Assembly (NCBI RefSeq): GCF_901933205.1
Contig: NW_022148534.1
Coordinates: 81,884-145,883, forward strand
Direction: 5' to 3'
Length of the DNA stretch: 64,000 nucleotides
Origin: Camarhynchus parvulus
Lineage: Eukaryota; Chordata; Aves; Passeriformes; Thraupidae
The notes beneath the pieces were generated by a model, which saw only the letters and a list, made by a program, of their open reading frames with translations, was not told the DNA's origin and ran no database searches. Below, piece after piece: positions 1 to 9,320 of this stretch. The position numbers and the translations under genes were made by a program. The stretch's first letter is position 1; each line of letters starts with the position of its first letter.

Positions 1-566
1 CCATGCTGGGATTATTTGTTTTACCTGGAGTAATAAACGCTGATTTTACAGGGGAAATTTGTGTTATGGTATATACTCCTTTTCCACCAATACAAATCGA
101 GAAAGGACAAAGGATAGCACAATTGGTTCCATTGGAGCAAATGACTAAATCATTACCTCCTCGTCAATCACAGTCGAGGGGGGAACGGGGTTTTGGTTCC
201 ACTGGAGGACTTACTTTATTAACAATGAATTTGAATGATCGGCCAAAGCGCACTGTAATAATAGAATACCAGGGTGGAAAGCAAACCTTGGAAGGATTAT
301 TGGACACTGGTGCGGATTCCAGCATTATTAGTCCGGATTGTTGGCCCCGTAACTGGCCATTACAGTCAACCACAGCGACAGTTACCGGGGTTGGAGGTTT
401 AACACTTGCAAGAAAGTCACCTATGTTGTCTGTAACTATTGATGGAAAAACTTTATGGACTGTTTTTTCAATTGTACCTTTACCCCCTACTGTGCAGTGC
501 CTTATTGGTCGGGACATTTTAGCTCAAATGGGTGTGGTGTGGACAAATGAGCACCCTTTGGGTTAA
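1..566 (+). CDS. pro: Retroviral dUTPase (end) and aspartic protease, partial at left edge
   Basis: The open frame enters from the left edge and stops with TAA at 564-566. Residues about 1-45 carry the end of a dUTPase, which hydrolyses dUTP to dUMP: a GVI-x-ADF-x-GEI block, then a G-Q-R-I-A-Q-L segment. Residues about 75-180 are a pepsin-like protease half: the catalytic triad appears as LLDTGAD, followed by a hydrophobic flap and a late G-R-D-I-L motif. The frame has no internal stop. The catalytic Asp-Thr-Gly is intact, so this part is better preserved than the pol behind it. Family assignment as betaretrovirus-like pro is firm; activity is not implied. Confidence 0.9.
   Translation, partial: MLGLFVLPGVINADFTGEICVMVYTPFPPIQIEKGQRIAQLVPLEQMTKSLPPRQSQSRGERGFGSTGGLTLLTMNLNDRPKRTVIIEYQGGKQTLEGLLDTGADSSIISPDCWPRNWPLQSTTATVTGVGGLTLARKSPMLSVTIDGKTLWTVFSIVPLPPTVQCLIGRDILAQMGVVWTNEHPLG
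554..560 (+). other. Possible -1 frameshift heptamer CCCTTTG between pro and pol
   Basis: The heptamer is phased as C CCT TTG in the pro frame, two codons before the pro stop. Slipping back one base enters the frame that carries reverse transcriptase. It fits the X-XXY-YYZ pattern but is not one of the commonest slippery sequences. A TGA at 623-625 in the pol frame would now end the product. Confidence 0.4.
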
Positions 567-1681
567 TGGCCATTGCGTGGACTTTCCCAATCCCATTAAC
601 CTGGACAACTAGTACACCAGTATGAGTTGAACAATGGCCTTTGAAAAGGGAAAGTCTGGAGCAAGCACATTTATTGGTGCAAGAACAGTATAAACAAGGA
701 CATCTACAGCTTTCTATTAGTCCCTGGAATACCGCTATCTTTGTTATTAAAAAGAAGTCGGGGAAATATCGTTTGTTACATGATTTACGGGCTGTAAATG
801 AACAAATGAAACCTATGGGAGCCTTACAACCAGGTTTACCTAACCCGGCTATGTTGCCAAAAGACTGGCCATTATTGATTATAGACATTAAGGACTGCTT
901 TTTTACTATTGCACTTCATCCTCAAGATACTTGGAGATTTGCCTTTACCTTACCACTTAACCTCCCTATACAGCTAACAGTTTGGTGTGGATCTAAATTT
1001 TTATTGGGTGCACTTACTCAGCAAAACAGAAAAACGGGGGAGGTGTGGGCCTTGGAATGGATATCTCCTCCACTTCAACAGCATAAAACCCTTCTTCAAA
1101 AAATCGCAATTTTGGCTGATTTGATTAAGAAGAGTCGTGAACGGACGGTACAGGTTACGGGAAAGGAGCCTGATCAGATACGGATACCAATGAAGAAAGA
1201 TACATTGACCTGGTACCTGATAAACAGTATGGAATTACAAGAGGCATTGTTGGGAGCTGGAAGTGTGATTGCTACTGATGATATTCCCAATATACCATTG
1301 AATTGGATAGGGCAGTGGGATTGGATTCAATGCCCAAAAAGATCACAGAAACCCCTGTCGGATGCTATAACAGCCTACACGGATGCAGGAAGGAAATCCA
1401 GAACTGCTGCTGTAACTTGGCAGGAAACAGGACAATGGCATCATCAGATTCTCCAGGCTTTGGAGTTGGATAGTTTACAAACAATGGAGTTGTTGGCTGT
1501 TGTTTGGGCCATGATGCATTTTCCTAGGCCTCTTAACATAGTGACAGATTCTTTGTATGTTGCAGGAGTGTGTGAACGAATAGAAGATGCCTCTATAAAA
1601 GAGGTTCAAAATAGGAGGTTGCATGAGCTGTTTATACAGCTACAGAGATCCCAAAACAGGACAATGGCAAGGCTCTGCTAA
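563..1681 (+). pseudogene. pol: pol remnant: reverse transcriptase (core deleted) and RNase H
   Basis: After a TGA at 623-625 the pol frame is open from 641 to 1681. The N-terminal fingers are recognisable ([18 protein letters not shown], then a DIKDCFF block holding the first catalytic Asp). Just after the FAFTLPL segment the sequence jumps to the connection region, so the YMDD-box palm and thumb are gone. RNase H follows with its three acidic signatures in order (YTDAG, MELLAV, VTDSLYV). The product could not copy RNA. Read-through into integrase is lost: the RNase H end runs directly into the integrase C-terminus in another frame. Confidence 0.88.
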
Positions 1682-1862
1682 GATGTTATACTGGGGCCGC
1701 GGATATCTTTGTGTTTCTACCCCTACAGGATCCTTGTGGGTACCTGCTAAGTGGACCAGGGCAGCTGTGTTAAATGGAATAGGACCCTCGTCAGCTGAGC
1801 GAGGAAGACCTTCGGCGAGTAGAGACGAAGCTGTTGATCATCCTTCGACCAATATTACTTAA
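1630..1862 (+). pseudogene. Integrase C-terminal fragment
   Basis: A short frame holds the SH3-like DNA-binding end of a betaretroviral integrase: W-G-R-G-Y-L-C-V-S-T, then W-V-P-A-K-W. The zinc-binding HHCC domain and the D,D-35-E catalytic core are missing. The fragment abuts the RNase H region within a few bases, so one deletion removed about two thirds of integrase. Confidence 0.8.
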
Positions 1863-2451
1863 ATTAAAAGGACAATGTAGTTATGCCATTGATCGAGCAG
1901 TTGATCAGTGCAGATCTTTCAATGATATATTAAGCTTGCATTCGGTGCTTTCTGCATATGAATTTAGAGGGCCTAAGAATCTAGCTTGTATCAAATGTCA
2001 AGATAGACACTGTGCTGCATGGATATTGCTTTTTTGTGGGGGTTGTCAACAAACTAAATGGGTACACCAGTCTCATATACCTGAATCGTGGTGCCAGAGT
2101 TGTAGATTTTATTGGCAGTTTAACTCCTGGCAAAGAGATCTTCAAACCTTTACAGGGTTACCTGGTCGCCAAGGGTTACAGTTGTATGAATCACCAGAAC
2201 AGAAAATTCTTGCATGGTATAGGTGGGAATTCCAGCACTTAATTGAATACATTTTAGGGCAATCTCGGTCGTGTATTTTACAGTCTAAGTGTGGTCAGAA
2301 TATTCCTCTATCGCAAACAACTGTAATAGGTCCAATTTCGAGAGATCAAGATCAAAACCAGGCATTGAAAGACTGTATAAGGGACCTAAAGAGATTAAAT
2401 CTGGGCAGACCAAAGAGGAATAAGAGGAAAGGAAAGAAAAAATATCCTTAG
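1783..2451 (+). CDS. Unknown ORF between pol and env, Cys-rich with a basic tail
   Basis: An open frame runs from just after an in-frame TAG (1780-1782) to a TAG at 2449-2451, four bases before the env ATG. It has no ATG near its start, so it would need splicing or a non-AUG start; an AG sits right at its 5' end. The product has several paired cysteines in the middle (C-x2-C, C-x2-C, C-x2-C), aromatic residues, and a lysine/arginine-rich end that looks like a nuclear localisation or RNA-binding stretch. I do not recognise the family. By position and basic tail, a Rev/Rem-like regulator or a long env leader are possibilities, but this is inference. Confidence 0.5.
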   Translation, partial: DPRQLSEEDLRRVETKLLIILRPILLKLKGQCSYAIDRAVDQCRSFNDILSLHSVLSAYEFRGPKNLACIKCQDRHCAAWILLFCGGCQQTKWVHQSHIPESWCQSCRFYWQFNSWQRDLQTFTGLPGRQGLQLYESPEQKILAWYRWEFQHLIEYILGQSRSCILQSKCGQNIPLSQTTVIGPISRDQDQNQALKDCIRDLKRLNLGRPKRNKRKGKKKYP

Positions 2452-2455
2452 AAAC

Positions 2456-3874
2456 ATGTCTGAGTGGTTCAGAGCAGCGTCTGGAAAAATCAAGGTGATG
2501 TGGCAGGCTTATGCTGCTGTTTTACTAATTTTCATTCTCTCCATGGACAGTGGAGACGCTGCCGGAGGAGTGAAAGCCCATCAAGCATGGGTCCCACCTC
2601 AGCCCAAAACTAATATTTGGGTCACCCCGGCAAACTTAACTAATCAGGAGGCTATTTGCCTGTCATTATCTTCTCCCAGTAACCCATTTACAACCTGTTT
2701 GGTTGGGCTACCAGCAGATCTCTGGCTATGCCCTTCAAATGTACCCACCTGCAAGACCAACAATGCTAAAGCAAGTGTGGATAGCTGGGATCAATGGGTT
2801 TCCTATTTTCCCTTAGCACCGCAGGAATCCCAAGAATTAGAGCTGTTAGATTCAGTGATGGCAGATGCATGTCTTAATTTTAATCACAGAAGCCAGCTTC
2901 CAGCCAAGAACCATTCTACTACTGTAACTTCTAGCATGGCTATGTACCGTAATGCAACAGCCTGGTGCAATTATACTACAAAGACAGTGTCAATCTCATC
3001 AAATGACCCTATTCAATTGCCAGCAGGTTACTTTTTAATTTGTGGGGACCGTGCTTGGGCCGGTGTCCCATCGATGCTGCGTGGGGGGCCATGTACAATT
3101 GGACGGCTGTCTCTACTCACACCCAATATGTCCATGATACTAAATATGAGCCACCGCCGTCATCGAAGTAAAAGAATGACTCATGCATTTACTGCTGATT
3201 GCAAAGATGATGTGAAGTTTTGGTCCCCAGAGGCTATAGTTGCAGCATCTTTTTTGACTCCAGGAGTGGCAGCTGCAGGTGCTCATGCCACCCTAAACAA
3301 ATTGGGATGCTGGCTTGCTAAGCAAACAAATGCCACCTCTTTGGCAATTTCTAACCTTTTGCTTGATGTCGATTCTATTCGCCATGCAACACTTCAGAAT
3401 AGAGCTGCAATTGATTTTCTTTTACTAGCACAAAGCCATAGCTGTGAAGAATTTGAGAGTATGTGCTGTATGAACCTTTCTGACCATGCACAGTCTGTCC
3501 ACTCTCAGCTCTCTGAGCTGCGACGGTTAACTGGAAATTTACAAGTGGAATCAGGCCTCGGTATTGATGGATGGCTCAAATCTTTAGGCCTAGGATCATG
3601 GTTACGTTCTATTGTTAAGGTTGGCATTACAGTAGGCATTGTAGCTTTGTTAATCATGTTAATTTTGCCATGTTTTTGCATATGCTTACAGAACATGGTG
3701 CAAAAAATGGTGTCTGCTGCATTTAATCAGACCATGCTTGTGCAACAGAAAACCGGGGGAACTGTAGAGGATTTTGTGGACAGTTGGTTAGCTGAGAAAG
3801 GCCATGTCGACATAATACCAATGAATAAGCAAGAGATAGACAAGTATAAGAGTCAGCAGTCAGTGTCCATATAA
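2456..3874 (+). CDS. env: Intact retroviral envelope glycoprotein, alpharetrovirus-type
   Basis: A 472-codon frame from ATG to TAA without interruption. A signal peptide with hydrophobic core lies at about residues 17-31. The surface subunit has several N-x-S/T sites and ends in a furin-type site at 235-240. The transmembrane subunit starts at 241. Cys249 and Cys285 flank a hydrophobic internal fusion peptide, the arrangement of avian leukosis-type Envs. An immunosuppressive-domain-like segment (about 313-328) leads into C-x6-CC at 330-338. The membrane anchor is about 386-411, followed by a tail of about 60 residues. Every part needed for a class I fusion protein is visible. Preservation beside a ruined pol suggests recent integration or selection; which one cannot be told here. 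Confidence 0.93.
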   Translation: MSEWFRAASGKIKVMWQAYAAVLLIFILSMDSGDAAGGVKAHQAWVPPQPKTNIWVTPANLTNQEAICLSLSSPSNPFTTCLVGLPADLWLCPSNVPTCKTNNAKASVDSWDQWVSYFPLAPQESQELELLDSVMADACLNFNHRSQLPAKNHSTTVTSSMAMYRNATAWCNYTTKTVSISSNDPIQLPAGYFLICGDRAWAGVPSMLRGGPCTIGRLSLLTPNMSMILNMSHRRHRSKRMTHAFTADCKDDVKFWSPEAIVAASFLTPGVAAAGAHATLNKLGCWLAKQTNATSLAISNLLLDVDSIRHATLQNRAAIDFLLLAQSHSCEEFESMCCMNLSDHAQSVHSQLSELRRLTGNLQVESGLGIDGWLKSLGLGSWLRSIVKVGITVGIVALLIMLILPCFCICLQNMVQKMVSAAFNQTMLVQQKTGGTVEDFVDSWLAEKGHVDIIPMNKQEIDKYKSQQSVSI

Positions 3875-3911
3875 AGCAAAGGACACTGTGCCCTTGATGC
3901 AACAATTAGGA

Positions 3912-4130
3912 TGTGGGAGAAAGTCTTTAGGCAAAATATGAAGAAAAGTTTCAATAGAGTAGCCATAAGAATGCAGAAGTAGGCGTAGTTGACTGATAAG
4001 TAACTAACCAATTGTGAGCTCGCCTTTGCAATATGCATTAGCTTCATTAACACCAATATAAATATGTATGCCTATCAATAAAGTTTGAGTCTTGCTGATC
4101 ATTCGCATCGAGTGCCACATTTCTCCCACC
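3912..4130 (+). mobile_element. 3' LTR of provirus 1 (219 bp)
   Basis: It starts TGTGGGAGAAA and ends with the near-inverse TTTCTCCCACC, the last base being C instead of the expected A. A polyadenylation signal (AATAAA) lies at about 4078-4083, followed by a GT-rich stretch. It is short for an LTR. A relative lies at 34501-34691. Confidence 0.75.
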
Positions 4131-4147
4131 GATATACTTTCTCCACA

Positions 4148-4616
4148 AGAAACTGTTGTAAAATAGTTGATAGATCGTTAAGTATGTAGTGTTTGTTTGG
4201 TTATTATATTGTAAAAGGGGTTAAAAGTGTAGTTATAAGAAATACGGTACTCAACGTGCCATAATACACCCAAGTAAAGTGCAGCACCCCCCAGGCGAAA
4301 CCAGCCAGCCTGGACAGAGCTGTAATGGGCCAAACAAGCGCCTTAAATCTTCATGTAATTGAAGGATCCAAAAAGAAGCCAATCCAAAGGGACAAAACAC
4401 AGGATAAAAAGGGGCTTCTGACCCACTGAATCCATGTTGCTCCATGTGGGACATCGGGGACATCACTGCTGAAAAGAACCCCCAGTGCTGGCGCTGCAGC
4501 ATCCTCGATGGGAACGCTCCTGCTCAGCCCAGGGCTCCTTTGCTTTAGGCCTTTCTTTTCCTTATAACAAATGCTGAAATCACTTTAGCACAGGGAGCCT
4601 GCTCTAGTTTTCATCA
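4148..4616 (+). mobile_element. 5' LTR of provirus 2
   Basis: Matches 8571-9036 nearly base for base. The first about 15 bases, present in the 3' copy, are missing or replaced next to the previous LTR. It has a TATA-like GGATAAAAAGG near 4402 and ends in CA at 4616. No clear primer-binding site follows, so the junction with internal sequence is a deletion. Confidence 0.8.
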
Positions 4617-4972
4617 GTTATAAAGTCCAAGTTTTGTTAAGCTAAGAATTGACAGCCAAAATAACATCTCAGTTTCCAGTACTGTTCCATAGAGCGCTCT
4701 CCTTGCAACCTTAATTGGGACCAAATTGAGGGAAGGCAGTCGGTAAGATGAGTGTCATGGCAGAATGTCTCCAGAAGAAGGGAGAACCAGAGGTGGGAGG
4801 CAAGACTGGATCAGGAACTCCCTCTGGGAAAAACTGTCAGGGCACCAAGAAAACTCCTGTGGATCAAGAGGCGAGGAGGCCAGCCTGTACCAGACTCCCA
4901 CTGGTAGCAACGCTGCTACTCCCTTACTGCAAAGGAAGTGGAGGAAACACCTGCGAGAAGTGTTAGTGTCCC
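4617..4972 (+). other. Leader/env 5' region of provirus 2
   Basis: Short open frames only (4748-4966 and 4765-4980). The second ends in a basic then hydrophobic stretch and may be the remains of an env leader. Nothing in it can be assigned with confidence. Confidence 0.3.
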
Positions 4973-5746
4973 TTGTATAGAGGAGATACAGTAAGTGTAT
5001 TAATCAGAGTACACACAAACAGGAATCCCAAATGTATCGATCACTCCCAGTTAACAGCCTGTAAAGAGGATAAGAAAAAGTATTTGTTGGCTAAAAGTAT
5101 TGCAAACGCAAGCCAGAAGATGTCAGGAGAGTGCCCTATGAAAGAAAGATGGGTATGTTTTGAAGAAAGTGAAAACAACTTAGAGGATACATTCAAAGAG
5201 AAAGAAGTGCAATTGAAAAGACAAAGGGATTGAGAGGGACAAATATATGGAAAGAATCTTTTTATCGATATGGTGGAAAAAATTACAAAATAATTTAATT
5301 TGACCGATTGCTGGGTGTGCGGGGGGACACACTTAAGTGAAATTTGGCCATGGGACGGTATCAGTTTAGGTCCCCTGGACATTTTAAACTGGATTACATC
5401 AAGAAGAAGCATGGTAGCATCCAAAAGAAGGGACAGAGAGTGGAAGCTTAAATCAACAGTCATAGGGGAAGAGTGTTTATCAAAAAAAGGGAAAATGTAT
5501 ACTATAGGAGTAGGAGAAATGCCATGTAAAAGATATCTAGCATCAAATGACACACATACGCTGGGTGGATCCCAGAAACCCCCCATTCATATTGCTCAAT
5601 AAAAAAAAGTGAAAGTAGATATGTATACAGTGAAAAAGAAAAAATGTTTGAATGCTTAGGAGATTATATTAACCCATTCTGGGAAACAGATAAACCTATC
5701 CAAGTATTGGAAACATATAACAAATCAAGAATCTAATTTCTGGGAT
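4973..5746 (+). pseudogene. env: Env surface-subunit fragment, provirus 2
   Basis: Two frames cover the surface subunit. 4973-5233 aligns by eye with the surface subunit of provirus 3 (43326-42964): C-x-D/N-H/N-x-x-L/R-x-x-C, a basic run, then a Cys and an acidic/basic tail. 5300-5602 carries CWVC, the CXXC motif that in gamma-type Envs forms and rearranges the disulfide to the transmembrane subunit; provirus 3 has CWIC in the same context. Stops separate the frames, and the ERVL-type LTR at 5747 cuts the gene. It resumes at 7242. Confidence 0.72.
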
Positions 5747-7241
5747 TGTTTTGGTTTGAAAAGGAAGTGAGTTTTTTGAGAGTTTGGTGGTTAAAGGAAT
5801 AAATGTTGAGATTGGAATATTGGCAATTGGTGTGGCCACTGAGGATATGGATACGCTTCTGAGAGGGGGTTAAAAGCAGAGAGCTCTCAGGGGAAGCTCT
5901 TTTAGCTGTGGTCTGTGAAAGAAGTCAGAGCTCTGCTGCTCAGCTGCGGGCTGAGCGGGGCAGGGGAAGCCGTGCGCCCGGGTGAGGGAGGTGAGAGCTT
6001 GGGACAGAGAAGGGCAGTGAAGGCTTCGGCAAGAGAGAAGGGGAGAAGAACGCTGAGAAGCAGCGGGCAGCTCTTCCCCTGCCCCGGGAGAGAGACAGAG
6101 AGCTCGTGCTCGTGCCTGTGTTTGTGCTCCTTGGAAATTCGCTATCATGTGCTGGCAGCAGGGCTGCTGAGAAGGAGAAGGGGCGGGCGGTGCAGCGAGG
6201 GTGCAGCGAGAAGGGGCTGGGCAGGGCAGCGTCAGAGTTCCAGACAGGCAGAGCCCGAGATCTGAACTCTTTTCTTAGATGATAGAAACTTTACAAATGC
6301 TGATTATTCTGAAGCTGAACGCGAAGAGAGATAGAGATGAAATAAAAAGAAATAGGCGAGTGTGATGAAAGTGTGTGCAAGTGAAAGATGTCTGAAGAGT
6401 TGAGAAGAATCCTAGGTGGGAGGAGATGATGGAGTGGCCTTTGGCTGGACTTTTCTTGTATAGTTATAGACAGAACTATCTTTTTTTCTGTGACACAGAG
6501 AGTGCATTTAGGGGGAAGCAATGGCTTGGAGCCAAGAGAGCGCAGTGATGTGATGTGAAAGAGTGGCATGAACAGAGACAAGGAGTGAAGAGAGTAGTGG
6601 TTGCCTTCGACCTTCAGTGAAGAAGAAGATCTCTGTTCTTCAGACCCCTCAGCCCCAGGGAGTGAATCTGGGGGAGGACTGGTGTCCCAAAAGTGAGAGA
6701 CTGTTGCTTTTATGGAACTGGACAAAGCATCCTTAAAAGGGGAGCCCCAGAAACAGCTCTGGCCCATGTGCAGTGGTGAGAGCACTGGGCAGGGAAGGAA
6801 GATGTCACGATGGCAAATGATCTCCGGGCAGTGCCGTGTGTGACATGGAAACACAAGAGGTCTCAACTGTGTTTCCTGGAGAAGCCTGTGGTACAAGAGG
6901 GACTTCTCTCTTCTTGGCAAACTGAAAATTGATTATCTGAAAATTGGTGATAGACTAAGAGTTAGTTATCTGAAGAGTAGTAACTGAATTGAGAATCCAA
7001 AGTTTTGTCTTACTGTAATGTGCTAGAAATTTAGTGGGGGGAGGAAGAATATTTTAGAAAGTTTTCATTCTGAGTTCTGTGTGTTGTTCTTTTCATATAG
7101 ATGTAGGTTAATAAAGGGTTTTTTTTCTTTATTCTAAGCTAGAGCATGCTTTGCTCTATTTCTAATCACATCTCACTCTAGACACCAGAGAGAATATATT
7201 TTCATAAATCACTAGCATTTTGCCAGCGCCTAACCACAACA
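5747..7241 (+). mobile_element. Solo ERVL-type LTR (1495 bp) with 5-bp TSD GGGAT
   Basis: Starts TGTTTTGG and ends CCACAACA. GGGAT occurs immediately before (5742-5746) and after (7242-7246), a clean 5-bp duplication as expected for ERVL/gamma-type integrases. AATAAA lies near 7110 close to the 3' end. No long coding frame. It sits inside env of provirus 2, so it is younger than that provirus. Confidence 0.85.
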
Positions 7242-8507
7242 GGGATGCACCTAAAAGTTTATTTTGGATCTGTGGTAACACAGCCAATGTGAAGTTACCG
7301 GGAGGGTGGAGCAGGAGTTGCACAATTGGAGCAATAAAACCATCCTTTTCCTTACTGCCTAGGGATGTGAAATCAAACTTAGCAGTCCCAGTATATGATG
7401 ATCTGGGCCGAAAAGGAGTTTAATTGGCGGAACCCAAAATTGTTACAATGAAATTTGGACCCCAGAAAGGATTATAGATCCTGATGGGCCAGCTCCCTGG
7501 GCCCAAGGTGGATCCTGGGGGTACAGAACCCCAGAATACACGCCAATCGAATCATGTGTCTACAAGCAGTGCTTGAAATCACGTCCAATCAAACAACTCT
7601 GACCATCGATCTCATAAACCAGCAACAACAACAAACATTGTCAGTGATTTACCAGATCCCATTGGCAGTGGACTACCTCCCTGCAGAGGAAGGAGGGATC
7701 TGTGGGAAATTTAATACTTCAGAATACTGCCTAGAGATCGATGACCACGGTCATGTAATTAAAAACACCACTCAAAATATTAGAAAACTAACCAATGTTG
7801 AAGCACAAAAATGGACCCCCTTGTCTGGAGACTCTGATTGGTGGGACAACTTGTTCACCTGGAATGGTAAATGGTGGACAAAATTGGTCTTCTTTTTGGT
7901 GTGTGCCCTAGCAAGTGTAATATTCCTACCACATGTGTGACTGTGATCACTGGGGTTTTCAGGTGAGGTGAGAGACGAGAACGCTGACTCCATGTTAAGA
8001 AGGCTTGATTTAGTATTTTATGATATATACATATATTATAACTATACTAAAAAGAAAAAGAAAGATTTCCAGAAGCTGAGCTAAGCTAAGAATAGACTAG
8101 AAAGAAAAATGATAACAAAGGCAGCTCTCTCAGACTCTGTCCAAGAGATCTCAGTCCTGGATGTGCCATTAACTATAAACATCCAAGCTGGGCCAACCCA
8201 GACGGACCTGTTGCATTCCACAACAGCAGATAACAATTGTCTACGTCTGTCTCCGAGGCCACAGCTCCTCAGAAGGAAAAATCCCAAAGAAAAGATTTTT
8301 CACTAAGAGATGTCTGCGACACCACATGTAATTCCATGTCTAGTCTGGATAGTGACGAGCATTGTCCACAGCAGCATCATGCTGCAAGGGAATGTGGAAA
8401 GGAGAAATGGTGACAAAGTGGTGTTAATGAAAGAACAGAGGGATCAGAATGCCAGAGATGTGCTTGAACAGTACGAGAAACTGAGAAAAGTAGAAGTTGA
8501 ACTCTAA
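7242..8507 (+). pseudogene. env: Env surface end and transmembrane subunit, provirus 2 (interrupted)
   Basis: 7242-7423 is the end of the surface subunit (FWICG, a Gly-rich stretch, a V-Y-D-D-L block near the cleavage region). After a stop, 7554-7935 carries the transmembrane ectodomain: glutamine-rich heptads, an LDY/VDY-like segment, EEGGIC and a C-x7-Y-C disulfide motif, tryptophans before the membrane, then the anchor. A solo LTR (7936-8321) splits the anchor. The same frame resumes right after it at 8322 and gives the rest of the anchor and a charged tail, ending with TAA at 8505-8507. The frame across the insertion shows the gene was read through here before the LTR arrived. Confidence 0.85.
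7936..8321 (-). mobile_element. Solo LTR (386 bp) with TSD CCACATG, in env of provirus 2
   Basis: On the plus strand it starts TGTGACTGTG and ends TGTCTGCGACA, with CCACATG on both sides (7929-7935 and 8322-8328). On the minus strand it carries a degenerate AATAAA-like signal and A/T-rich promoter sequence, so it points left. Same family as 45340-45728, 55600-55985 and 58694-59077. Confidence 0.88.
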
Positions 8508-8543
8508 AATGTTGATGCTGGCTAGAAGCCTGATCAAATAGTT

Positions 8544-8555
8544 GGAGGGGAAAAT
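8544..8555 (+). other. Polypurine tract of provirus 2
   Basis: A purine run GGAGGGGAAAAT directly before the 3' LTR start TGTTAAAA. It fixes the LTR boundary at 8556 and the plus orientation. Confidence 0.75.
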
Positions 8556-9036
8556 TGTTAAAAATAGGTTAGAAACTGTTGTAAAATAGTTGATAGATAG
8601 TTAAGTATGTAGTGTTTGTTTGGTTATGAGATTGTAAAAAGGGTTTAAAGGGTAGTTATAAGAAATACGATACTCAATGTACCATAATACACCCAAGTAA
8701 AGTGCAGCACCCCCCAGGTGAAATGGGCCAGCCTGGACAGAGCTGTAATGGGCCAATCAGGCACCTTAAACCTTCATGCAAATGAAGGATCCAAAAAGAA
8801 ACCAATCCAAAGGGACAAAAAACAGGATAAAAAGGGGCTTCTGACCCACAGAATCTGTGCCGCTCCATCTGGAACATCGGGGACATCGCTGCTGAAGCAG
8901 CTCCAGCGCCGGCGCTGCAGCATCCTCGATGGGAACGCTCCTGCTCGGCCCGAGCCCCCTTGCTTTGGGCCTTTCTTTTTCTTATTATAAATGCTGAAAT
9001 CACTTTAGCACCGGGACACTGCTCTCATATTTAACA
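8556..9036 (+). mobile_element. 3' LTR of provirus 2 (481 bp)
   Basis: Starts TG after the polypurine tract and ends CA at 9036. It has the TATA-like GGATAAAAAGG near 8829. Differences from the 5' copy are scattered substitutions and small indels, so the two LTRs have diverged noticeably since integration. Confidence 0.85.
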
Positions 9037-9320
9037 ACACGAAATTCAGGATTCCCAGAGCACACGAAATTAAGGATTTCCAGGGGAACACAAAATTCAG
9101 GATTCGCGAGAGCACATTAAGTTCATGATTCCCGGGGCACACAAAATTCATGATTCCCAGGGCACACGAAGTTCAGGAGCCCTGGGGCACCTGAGGTGCA
9201 GGGTTCCCGGGGCACACAAAATTCAGCATTCCCAGGGCACATTAAGTTCATGATTCCCGGGGCACACAAAGTTCGGGATTCCCAGAGCACAGGAAATTCA
9301 GGATTCCCAGGGCACACGAG
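9037..9320. repeat. 25-27-bp minisatellite
   Basis: About ten degenerate copies of a unit like GGGGCACACAAAATTCATGA plus TTCCC. It starts right at the end of the 3' LTR. Any coding reading of it is a repeat artefact. Confidence 0.85.

Larger units (their letters stand above)
1..4130 (+). mobile_element. Provirus 1: betaretrovirus-like, 5' part outside window
   Basis: In order: dUTPase end and protease, reverse transcriptase with a large internal deletion, RNase H, integrase C-terminus, an unknown ORF, a complete Env ORF and a 3' LTR. A dUTPase fused to protease in the pro frame is typical of betaretroviruses. The Env has an alpharetrovirus-type layout, so the element looks recombinant. gag and the 5' LTR would lie left of base 1. 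Confidence 0.88.
4148..9036 (+). mobile_element. Provirus 2: env-only element with paired LTRs, two later insertions
   Basis: Two LTRs of one family (4148-4616 and 8556-9036) face the same way. Between them only env sequence of a gamma-type retrovirus is found; gag and pol are missing. A 1.5-kb ERVL-type LTR and a 386-bp solo LTR have inserted into the env, each with its own target duplication. Env pieces: 4973-5746, 7242-7935 and 8322-8507. Confidence 0.85.

Noticed and set aside
5915..6265. 116-codon frame in the ERVL-type LTR
   Set aside because: It lies inside an LTR bounded by target duplications; LTRs of this type are not coding.
9037..9320. Possible CRISPR-like array of 25-bp repeats
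   Set aside because: Units are contiguous and degenerate without unique spacers, and the window is from a vertebrate.
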